This document shows, piece after piece, positions 1 through 5,118 of a stretch of 35,826 nucleotides of DNA. Position 1 is the first letter of the stretch. Every line of letters begins with the position of its first letter. The position numbers were made by a program, and so were the translations under genes. A model generated the notes under the pieces. The model was not told the DNA's origin. It did not search any database and was given only the letters and a program-made list of their open reading frames with translations. Source of the stretch: a virus; the IMG/VR virus record IMGVR_UViG_3300021092_003656, positions 1 through 35,826 of that record. The stretch is one strand, 5' to 3'.

Positions 1-2
1 AA

Positions 3-806
3 ACACTGTGTGAACGCATAGTTACCAATTTTCAAACTCTCAAAACTACTGTAGAGTTGTGTCAAAGCATGAAACTAGCAGGACTGCGTATTGGCAGCGA
101 TCTCATTCCAGTAATTAATCACCCAGACTTGAATTTGGATTTCCATTCTTTACCCATGCAAGATGAGATGTTACATGCAATTAATGAAGCAAAAATAACT
201 ATGAAAAATTCAGGTCTGCGTTTTTCAGCTCATCCTTCTGAATTCATAAGTTTAACTTCTGAAAACCCCAAAGTAATTGCCAACAGTATTCGTGATTTGA
301 TTGCTCATGCACTTGTATTTGAATTGCTTGATCTACCTGAATCATATGAAGCACCTCTGAACATTCATATTCGCAAAGATGGTAATGCAGAAGTAATTTA
401 TAACAATGTGATACAAAGTTTGAAGCAGTGCCCTGCTTGTGTTACCAAGCGATTAGTATTTGAGAACAACGACAACAAAAAAGGCGTGTGGAGTATTAAG
501 AATCTTGTTACTTATTTTCATGCTAGACAGGGTATTCCTATTACATATGACAATTTGCATCATGAAATGTTACCAGATGGTTTGAGTCACCGTCAAGCAT
601 TTGAGGCTGCATATGCCACGTGGCCGGGCTATATACCCATCTTTCATTATTCAGAAGGCATTAATGGTAGTCGCAAGCATGCAGATTATGCTACTAGCTT
701 GCCTTCGGATTATGACTTGCCAGTAGTTTGGGAAGTGGAACTCAAGGCTAAGGACAGAGCTATTAAACGCATGCAAAAGCAGCTGTTGCTTGAAAGCAAG
801 CAATGA
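3..806 (+). CDS. uvdE: UV damage endonuclease UvdE-like, 5' end outside window
   Basis: TIM-barrel endonuclease of the UvdE/UVDE family, which nicks DNA 5' to UV photoproducts. Seen: the strand and turn IGSDLIP near the start, then RFSAHPSEF, then NIHI, then FENNDNKKG and YDNLHHEM. These match the family's HPxQF, ENDD and D-x-HH metal-binding motifs in order. The frame is open to the window edge and codes for family-like sequence (CERIVTNFQTL) before the first internal ATG at 69, so the true start lies upstream. The stop overlaps the next gene's start as ATGA, so the two are probably cotranscribed. T4 uses DenV for the same job, so this is an alternative repair enzyme. Family assignment is firm; lesion range is unknown. 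Confidence 0.85.
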   Translation, partial: TLCERIVTNFQTLKTTVELCQSMKLAGLRIGSDLIPVINHPDLNLDFHSLPMQDEMLHAINEAKITMKNSGLRFSAHPSEFISLTSENPKVIANSIRDLIAHALVFELLDLPESYEAPLNIHIRKDGNAEVIYNNVIQSLKQCPACVTKRLVFENNDNKKGVWSIKNLVTYFHARQGIPITYDNLHHEMLPDGLSHRQAFEAAYATWPGYIPIFHYSEGINGSRKHADYATSLPSDYDLPVVWEVELKAKDRAIKRMQKQLLLESKQ

Positions 807-1546
807 AACGTATTTTAATCGTTGATGCAACAAATTTGTTGTATCGTGTTTATCATGTTTTAAAAGGCCCAAACACTAATGACATGATTAGTGCATACAT
901 GCGTAGCATTAACAAGTACATACGCATGTTTGAACCTACATCAATTTATGCTGTATCAGACAAACGATTAATACATGGTAAGAAAAATTATCGCCGCCAA
1001 GAACATAATTACAAACAAAACAGGGATAGTTCCATGTGGCAAACTGTGCATGCAGCAGAAGATAAAATTCATGAAACTATGCAACAACAAGGCATTCATC
1101 TCATGTTTCCAGGTATTTTGGAAGCAGATGATGTGATAGCATTCCTTTGCAATCATTTAGAAGGTACAAAGACAGTTGTTTCTACTGATAATGATATGGC
1201 TCAACTAATTAACTCATGTGTGGAGCTATATTCACCCATTAAAAAAATTGTGATTAATTTACAAAATTTTGATCAACACTTTCCTGTATCAATAGACAAA
1301 TATTTATTATATAAGAGCATCATGGGTGATGCATCTGATAACATTGAAGGACTGGCTGGGTATGGTAAAGTTAAAGCAAAAAGATTGTCAGAGAATTATG
1401 AAGTAGATTTTAATAAACTCTCTGTAGACCTACAGCACCAACAACTCAATAATATGCGATTAATGAATTTAAATCAAGGTTTAATTGAGCATCCAGAGGA
1501 GCGTGATTGTTATTTACAACAGCTTGCTACTATTGGTGATCAGTAA
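803..1546 (+). CDS. 5'-3' exonuclease / T4 RNase H-like flap nuclease
   Basis: Structure-specific 5' nuclease (PIN/FEN-like), expected to remove Okazaki RNA primers and flaps at the phage fork. Seen in 247 residues: D8 in ILIVDATN, the helical arch YRRQEHNYKQNR (about 63-74), EADDVIAF (E107, D109, D110), STDND (D129, D131) and GDASDN (D176, D179) followed by a helix-hairpin-helix, GLAGYGKVKAKRL. This is the full acidic metal-site set of the family that includes T4 rnh and the N-terminal domain of Pol I. It overlaps the UvdE-like gene by 4 nt (ATGA). Its last 17 nt overlap the convergent minus-strand gene. Confidence 0.88.
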   Translation: MKRILIVDATNLLYRVYHVLKGPNTNDMISAYMRSINKYIRMFEPTSIYAVSDKRLIHGKKNYRRQEHNYKQNRDSSMWQTVHAAEDKIHETMQQQGIHLMFPGILEADDVIAFLCNHLEGTKTVVSTDNDMAQLINSCVELYSPIKKIVINLQNFDQHFPVSIDKYLLYKSIMGDASDNIEGLAGYGKVKAKRLSENYEVDFNKLSVDLQHQQLNNMRLMNLNQGLIEHPEERDCYLQQLATIGDQ

Positions 1547-2030
1547 TATTAGCTGGAAGTGCCCAGTCATCAAGTACAAAACTTTTCTCTATTTTAATTT
1601 TGTAAGTATCTTCCGTCCATTTTTTCATTATGTTGTTATATTCTAATTTATCTCTTGTAATACCCACATACATAGTTCCGTGATTGGTATCATACACCCA
1701 CAATTTATTTTTATATTCGAATATACAAACGGCATGGCCAAAAACAAGTGCAGCCTTTTTACCATTTAAAATAATGTCATCTTCGTGTTTATAGGTATAT
1801 CCAAAAATAGAAGAATAAATGTCAGGACTGGTTTCAGATTTTAAAACTAGGTTTGCTCTTGAAGCGTGAATTAATGCTTCTAAGAAACAAGAATTTGGTA
1901 GTTTAGTATAATTATAAGTTTTAAAAGTACTGTTTTTACCTAGATAATAGCCAGATTCCAAGCTTATGTAGGCTGATCCTAAAAACAGGCCTATTATAAT
2001 AAACCACTTAAGAGTACGCTTAAATTTCGT
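1530..2030 (-). CDS. Membrane-anchored cysteine-peptidase-like protein, probable ACG start
   Basis: The nearest ordinary start is TTG at 1961 (143 residues), but the frame stays open upstream to 2054. From an ACG at 2028-2030 it reads MKFKRTLKWFIIIGLFLGSA, a convincing signal anchor. CCTAAATA at 2036-2043 lies 5 nt before that ACG, the same spacing as promoter-like boxes at other genes here. The soluble part has NSCFLEAL, then GHAVCIFEY, then VYDTNHG: a Cys, His, Asp order typical of papain-fold peptidases or transglutaminase-like proteins. It lies just downstream of the M15 endolysin, so a role in lysis or envelope processing is plausible. The family is not named; catalytic function is inferred from residue order only. 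Confidence 0.6.
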   Translation of the reverse strand, partial: TKFKRTLKWFIIIGLFLGSAYISLESGYYLGKNSTFKTYNYTKLPNSCFLEALIHASRANLVLKSETSPDIYSSIFGYTYKHEDDIILNGKKAALVFGHAVCIFEYKNKLWVYDTNHGTMYVGITRDKLEYNNIMKKWTEDTYKIKIEKSFVLDDWALPANITDHQ

Positions 2031-2035
2031 ATAAT

Positions 2036-2043
2036 TATTTAGG
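2036..2043 (-). promoter_or_regulatory. CCTAAATA box before ACG start
   Basis: Minus-strand CCTAAATA resembles the T4 late box TATAAATA. It ends 5 nt before the ACG at 2030, the spacing seen at other genes in this window. It overlaps the stop codon of the M15 gene. Confidence 0.35.
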
Positions 2044-2641
2044 CCAAAATATCTTTACCTTCTAGAACTATCTGTCTTAATTGTGAAATTGTTTTACCGG
2101 TTTTATATTCAAAATGGGGATAGTCTTTGAACGATTTCCAACTACCGCCCCATTCAATACCATATTTTTCTGCAACAGTAGCAGCTTTTCTATGAAATGC
2201 TTCTGCTTCTGAAGGCTTAGAACTATCTAGATATTTTCCATCCTTAAAAACTCCCATATCTACGGCAATTCCGTAATTGTGATTACTGAATCCAGGTTTT
2301 GCGTTAGTAACAATCTTACCTGGTGCCGTTCTTCCTTGTGCATAAATTTTTGCTTGTTCTTCCCATGTTCTATTTCCTGAAATTGCCTTGTACTCATAGC
2401 CGTGTGCTTTGGCCAATATTTGACATTCAGCAATCCAATTTTTAAATAGCTGTTGAACTTTTGTGTGTAGAGTTGCAACATTCTTTGCACTTCTTTCATC
2501 CAAAACACTTAAATCTGTTTTTTCAGATACAAGAGGTTGTATTACAATCGGTTTATCCTTTTTCTTTGGTTCTATAGGCTTACTAGAAGAAGGTTGATTA
2601 GATCTTCTACGTAAGTTATTATCTCTAGATGACCAGCCCAT
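2039..2641 (-). CDS. M15 family peptidase, endolysin (L-Ala-D-Glu / D-Ala carboxypeptidase type)
   Basis: Zinc peptidase of the M15/VanY-CwlK group that cleaves peptidoglycan stem peptides. Seen: an R-, S- and K-rich disordered N-terminus (1-50), then SGNRTWEEQ (about 88-96), the zinc motif SNHNYGIAVD (H121, D128), a Glu in GIEWGG (E163) and the second His in YPHFEY (H176). There is no signal peptide, so it should depend on a holin to reach the wall. A clear GGAG lies 6-9 nt before the ATG. It sits downstream of the lipoproteins and holin-like gene in one minus-strand run, consistent with a lysis operon. Confidence 0.88.
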   Translation of the reverse strand: MGWSSRDNNLRRRSNQPSSSKPIEPKKKDKPIVIQPLVSEKTDLSVLDERSAKNVATLHTKVQQLFKNWIAECQILAKAHGYEYKAISGNRTWEEQAKIYAQGRTAPGKIVTNAKPGFSNHNYGIAVDMGVFKDGKYLDSSKPSEAEAFHRKAATVAEKYGIEWGGSWKSFKDYPHFEYKTGKTISQLRQIVLEGKDILA

Positions 2642-2643
2642 AA

Positions 2644-2799
2644 CTACTCCTTGAATAACTGACCAGTATTAGCGTCTTCTGCAGATTGCATAGTTGGGAC
2701 TTCCGGGTATTTTGTCTTATATTCTTCCTCTACTGAAACCGGCGCACAAGAAGACAACATCACTGCAACTGCAATAAGAAGTAGCTTCACTTTACCCAT
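2644..2799 (-). CDS. Small lipoprotein, o-spanin-like
   Basis: A 51-residue gene. The protein begins MGKVKLLLIAVAVMLSSCAP: a basic start, a hydrophobic stretch and a lipobox LSSC with the modified Cys at residue 18, followed by a short acidic and polar tail (VEEEYKTKYPEV). Size and design match Rz1-type outer-membrane spanin subunits. Its ATG overlaps the end of the upstream lipoprotein gene by 13 nt, which suggests translational coupling. It stops at TAG just before the M15 start; its last codons provide the Shine-Dalgarno site for the M15 gene. Function is inferred from size and context, not sequence family. Confidence 0.62.
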   Translation of the reverse strand: MGKVKLLLIAVAVMLSSCAPVSVEEEYKTKYPEVPTMQSAEDANTGQLFKE

Positions 2800-3203
2800 G
2801 CCTTTGCTTTATCCCAAAGCCCATCCACATCTTTACCATCTCGTCTCCAGCTATTCAAAATGCCAAAATAAACTAAGTGTTGATGGTCGATATAAAACAG
2901 AACATTACCGTGTTTGTCCAGAAACTCTGTAATACCATCATTTTCTTTTAATTCTACACCTTTTGACGCTCTAAATTGTAGTTTGTAATCCTTTATGAGA
3001 TTATTGTAGCGCTCTACCCCGTTACTTGTTAGTATACCTTTGCCTTCGGGACTAAACCCGATTACACCTGAGTTGTGTGAGTCATATTGCTGTGGGGTAG
3101 TTGAATCAAACGAAGCAGTATTATCTTTAACTTTATCAGGTGTTACTGTTGCACACCCTACAAGAATTAAGCTACTGAGATAGCAAACGGCGAAGCTTTT
3201 CAA
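2787..3203 (-). CDS. Predicted lipoprotein, unknown function
   Basis: 138 residues. The N-terminus MKSFAVCYLSSLILVGCATV is a lipoprotein signal with lipobox LVGC. The mature part is polar with a possible small domain (GVIGFSPEGKGILTSNG, then NVLFYIDHQHLVYFG). The start is TTG, backed by AAGGAG 7 nt upstream. The first 32 nt lie inside the 3' end of the upstream coiled-coil gene in another frame, a nested layout like Rz/Rz1 pairs, though this protein is larger than a typical Rz1. No family recognised. Confidence 0.72.
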   Translation of the reverse strand: MKSFAVCYLSSLILVGCATVTPDKVKDNTASFDSTTPQQYDSHNSGVIGFSPEGKGILTSNGVERYNNLIKDYKLQFRASKGVELKENDGITEFLDKHGNVLFYIDHQHLVYFGILNSWRRDGKDVDGLWDKAKAWVK

Positions 3204-3363
3204 TATCTTTCTCCTTTAAAGCTTTTTCAATTTCATTTTGACGGTCAACTTCTTTTTGCTGTTGTTCAGCTTTTTTCATTTCCGGGGTATTCTTATGACC
3301 CATCCAGTTGTTTATTAATCCGAATACCTCGCCAATTGCTTTAAAGATGGCGGTAAAGTCCAT
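3172..3363 (-). CDS. Short coiled-coil protein of the lysis cassette, possible i-spanin
   Basis: 63 residues. An amphipathic or weakly hydrophobic N-terminal helix (AIFKAIGEVFGLINNWMG) is followed by a strongly charged helix rich in K, E and Q up to KLRRLLSQ. That matches an inner-membrane anchor plus periplasmic coiled coil as in Rz-type spanins, but the anchor is marginal. The ATG is 1 nt after the stop of the upstream lipoprotein gene. Its 3' end contains the TTG start of the next gene in another frame. Function is inferred from position and architecture. Confidence 0.6.
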   Translation of the reverse strand: MDFTAIFKAIGEVFGLINNWMGHKNTPEMKKAEQQQKEVDRQNEIEKALKEKDIEKLRRLLSQ

Positions 3364-3364
3364 T

Positions 3365-3844
3365 TTACTCTACGTATTCGTCGGTTGCTGTCTTACAGCC
3401 CTTGGCAATAGCATTGAGTAAATCTATACCAAGCTTTGCATCACCATCAAGCTTTGCAAATTGTGCTGCATAAATGTCCTTAACCACTGTTATATATTTT
3501 ACCCAGTGTGTCTTGTCTTGAGGTAGATAATCAACTAAAGCTTTTTGAAGTTGATCCGGTGTTGGGGTTGCACCACGGGTTAGACTTTCAACAATAGTTG
3601 CAACATGATTAATCATCTTTGCCTTCTCTACTCTATCTTCTGGGGAAACGGCTTGCTCCAAGACAACCGTACAGGCAAGAGTTACAGCCGGGGCAATATA
3701 AGGTAAAGCATTCTCTACAGCCTGACTGGGTGTAGTACCGCCAACATCGGAACCACCACCGTTATTTGTGGTAGAGCAACCGGCTAAAATTGTTATTAGA
3801 GCTAAAGGTAGAAATATATTCATGTAAGTACTTAGGTTAGCCAT
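3365..3844 (-). CDS. Predicted lipoprotein, unknown function
   Basis: 159 residues. Signal MNIFLPLALITILAGCSTT, lipobox LAGC, then a low-complexity linker (NNGGGSDVGG) and an alpha-helical domain beginning ENALPYIAPAVTLACTVVLEQ. The residual hydrophobic helix after the linker could lie on a membrane. The real start may be the internal ATG before NIFLPLAL, because the first seven residues are polar. It overlaps the holin-like gene by 8 nt and is followed 1 nt later by the coiled-coil gene. No family recognised; envelope location is well supported. Confidence 0.72.
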   Translation of the reverse strand: MANLSTYMNIFLPLALITILAGCSTTNNGGGSDVGGTTPSQAVENALPYIAPAVTLACTVVLEQAVSPEDRVEKAKMINHVATIVESLTRGATPTPDQLQKALVDYLPQDKTHWVKYITVVKDIYAAQFAKLDGDAKLGIDLLNAIAKGCKTATDEYVE

Positions 3845-4097
3845 TTATCAGTTCAACCTTTTTTTCTTTTCTTTCTTTAGTACGACTAATAGATTGATCA
3901 ATAAATGCCCGGACTGCAATTAACCCTTGAAGAAGAAAATTAGCAACGATAATAGCCACAGTAATATCACTTATTTCGCTAAAAGATTTATACTGACCGA
4001 GATCAACCATTAATGCCGGGATTGCGGCAATAAAAAAATATAAAGCAGCTCTTATCCAAACGCAATCTCTCATAAAATTATTTATCTTTTCGCTCAT
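3837..4097 (-). CDS. Holin-like protein with two transmembrane helices
   Basis: 86 residues from the ATG at 4097. Two hydrophobic helices are visible, WIRAALYFFIAAIPALMV and ITVAIIVANFLLQGLIAVRA, with a short polar loop (DLGQYKSFSEIS) between them. The C-terminal tail is strongly basic (SRTKERKEKKVE). Size, topology and basic tail fit a class II holin, and it heads the minus-strand lysis run. An in-frame ATG at 4121 would add MCRINQHT; I prefer 4097 because AATAAATC lies 8 nt before it. Holin function is inferred. Confidence 0.65.
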   Translation of the reverse strand: MSEKINNFMRDCVWIRAALYFFIAAIPALMVDLGQYKSFSEISDITVAIIVANFLLQGLIAVRAFIDQSISRTKERKEKKVELING

Positions 4098-4103
4098 AGT
4101 ATG

Positions 4104-4131
4104 TTGATTTATTCTACACATATGTTATTAT
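4104..4131 (+). promoter_or_regulatory. Sigma70-like promoter for the small basic protein gene
   Basis: TTGATT (4104-4109), 16-nt spacer, TATTAT (4126-4131). The predicted start of transcription, near 4138, leaves a short leader holding the GGAGG at 4144-4148. The same -35 hexamer and spacer recur in front of the QueE gene. Confidence 0.6.
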
Positions 4132-4155
4132 CAATGTATGAAAGGAGGAATGAAT

Positions 4156-4353
4156 ATGTCAATCGATTATACAAATAAGGATCTTCGGCCGAAGACGTTT
4201 TACGTTAAGATCGAGCGTTCCCGTGGCGGTCAATTTACCGTTAAGCGCGCTCGTGTTCTTGAGCCGAAGAATCAGTATACTACGCGCATTCGTCGCGTTG
4301 ATGCTCGTGATCTGACCCGCGCCATTCGTAGGAGCGGTCTTCAGGTTGCTTAA
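4156..4353 (+). CDS. Small basic protein, stand-alone highly expressed unit
   Basis: 65 residues starting MSIDYTNKDL, very rich in Arg and Lys (KIERSRGGQFTVKRARV, TRIRRVDARDLTRAIRR). This suggests nucleic-acid or ribosome binding; no family recognised. The start at 4156 is set by GGAGG at 4144-4148, 7 nt upstream; ATGs at 4138 and 4150 are too close to or before it. Base use differs sharply from neighbours: about half G+C by eye, with CGT/CGC Arg codons, in an otherwise AT-rich genome. It has its own promoter and a strong terminator. It could be a host-takeover or DNA-binding protein, or a recent acquisition. Confidence 0.78.
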   Translation: MSIDYTNKDLRPKTFYVKIERSRGGQFTVKRARVLEPKNQYTTRIRRVDARDLTRAIRRSGLQVA

Positions 4354-4361
4354 TTCCTCCT
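4353..4361 (+). promoter_or_regulatory. 3' UTR segment complementary to the gene's own Shine-Dalgarno site
   Basis: ATTCCTCCT at 4353-4361, right after the stop of the small basic protein gene, is the exact reverse complement of AGGAGGAAT at 4143-4151, which contains the Shine-Dalgarno site. A 9-bp end-to-end pairing could hide the ribosome site. Regulation is inferred. Confidence 0.35.
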
Positions 4362-4384
4362 CTACGAGAGTTTCGTAGAAAATT

Positions 4385-4414
4385 AATACCGAGAGTAATC
4401 TCGGTATTTTTTTT
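4385..4414 (+). terminator. Rho-independent terminator
   Basis: Perfect 10-bp stem (4385-4394 with 4399-4408), GTAA tetraloop, and a run of eight T (4407-4414). A second hairpin lies just before it (TCTACGA 4361-4367 with TCGTAGA 4373-4379). It ends the unit of the small basic protein. Confidence 0.9.
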
Positions 4415-4447
4415 GTAGTATTTAAGAAATATAGTCATATATAATAT

Positions 4448-4672
4448 ATGGCAGCCTCAAAAACAAATCCCCAAGCAGGAAGCAGAACACCTGGTCATAA
4501 GACTTCCTTTAACAGAAGAAGACTTCTAGAAGGTAAAGAAGTAAAGCCTATTTGGTATTGTGGTAAATGGGAAGGCCATGGCTCGTATATGGCTGGCCAT
4601 ATTGACGGTATAACTGTTAATGATAAAAATGGAAAACCGCTTCCTTTCAGAAGTATTGGAATTTTAGAATAA
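4448..4672 (+). CDS. Small hypothetical protein
   Basis: 74 residues. A basic, Ser/Thr-rich N-terminus (KTNPQAGSRTPGHKTSFNRRR) precedes a short domain with aromatic residues (PIWYCGKWEGHGSYMAGH) and a compact C-terminus ending FRSIGILE. There is no Shine-Dalgarno site; TATAAT at 4440-4445 ends 2 nt before the ATG, so transcription could begin at or just inside the gene. It lies between the terminator and the tmRNA. No family recognised. Confidence 0.6.
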   Translation: MAASKTNPQAGSRTPGHKTSFNRRRLLEGKEVKPIWYCGKWEGHGSYMAGHIDGITVNDKNGKPLPFRSIGILE

Positions 4673-4684
4673 ATAGATTATAAT
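4656..4684 (+). promoter_or_regulatory. Sigma70-like promoter for tmRNA
   Basis: TTGGAA (4656-4661), 17-nt spacer, TATAAT (4679-4684). The predicted start near 4691 gives a short leader that RNase P would remove to leave the mature end at 4704. Confidence 0.55.
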
Positions 4685-4703
4685 AAATCGTTCTTTGATA
4701 ACT

Positions 4704-5104
4704 GGGGCTGAATGGAATCGATTGAATGGTGTAGGTATAGGTTGCAAGTATTGGGGCATTCCAATTAAAAATAGCAAACAAATCAATTGCCGAAGATAAC
4801 TTCGACATGGCCATGAGTCTAGAAGAAGCTGATGCAGTTCTTGCACAGTATGGCTTCGAAGACGCAGAAGCCGAACTCGAACTAGTTTAGTTCGATCGTC
4901 TTGCTGTAGATAAAAGCTTGTAGAGCAAGGCGTGTTACTAGCTTTCGACTTGATGTGTTTTAATGGTTATCTATCAAGCGTATAAAATCATTATATTTAA
5001 TATGTTTTGTCTGGTTTAATATATTATGAATCTCAACCAGAATACACTTGTAGTGGCTTATAGTGAATCTTTTCAAGACCTGGGTTCAAATCCCAGCAGC
5101 TCCA
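4704..5104 (+). ncRNA. ssrA: One-piece phage tmRNA (SsrA RNA) with 38-codon tag frame
   Basis: tmRNA rescues stalled ribosomes by acting as tRNA(Ala) and then as mRNA for a tag. Seen: acceptor strand GGGGCTG (4704-4710) pairs with CAGCTCC (5097-5103), and the T arm is CTGGG-TTCAAAT-CCCAG. ATTGG (4750-4754) pairs with CCAAT (4761-4765) as the PK1 stem. The tag frame opens at GCA (4774) after an A-rich stretch and ends at TAG (4888-4890). That stop lies in a 7-bp hairpin (4878-4884 with 4888-4894), as in helix 5. PK2: CTTGCT/AGCAAG (4900-4905, 4924-4929) with AAAGCT/AGCTTT (4913-4918, 4940-4945). PK3: CTTGAT/ATCAAG (4949-4954, 4973-4978) with AATGGTT/AATCATT. PK4 stem: CTGGTT/AACCAG (5011-5016, 5035-5040). 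The 3' CCA is not encoded (A then GGA). Confidence 0.93.
4774..4890 (+). other. tmRNA tag-peptide reading frame
   Basis: 38 codons plus TAG. The tag begins ANKSIAEDNF, the usual Ala-Asn start, and ends AEAELELV. It has 11 acidic residues and one Lys. Typical bacterial tags are much shorter and end in LAA or similar. The resume codon GCA is inferred from the AATA-GCA-AAC context, which resembles E. coli tmRNA. Confidence 0.8.
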
Positions 5105-5106
5105 GG

Positions 5107-5114
5107 AATAAATA
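5107..5114 (+). promoter_or_regulatory. AATAAATA late-promoter-like box
   Basis: AATAAATA, 4 nt before the GTG of the long fibre gene and directly after the tmRNA 3' end. It resembles the T4 late box TATAAATA. AGGA at 5104-5107 could also act as a distant Shine-Dalgarno site. Confidence 0.5.
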
Positions 5115-5118
5115 ATTC

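Noticed and set aside
968-1156. Minus-strand Cys/His-rich 62-codon frame
   Set aside because: It is fully inside the exonuclease gene and antisense to its catalytic motifs; no start signal.
2260-2508. Minus-strand 82-codon frame inside the M15 gene
   Set aside because: The M15 frame has complete zinc motifs and covers the same bases; the alternative frame has no family signal or start site.
4664-4846. Minus-strand open frame of 60 codons
   Set aside because: It lies across the tmRNA gene and its promoter, on the opposite strand, with no coding signs.
5080-5106. An isolated T arm looking like part of a tRNA gene
   Set aside because: Its acceptor partner is 390 nt upstream and the pieces between form tmRNA pseudoknots, so it is the tmRNA 3' end.
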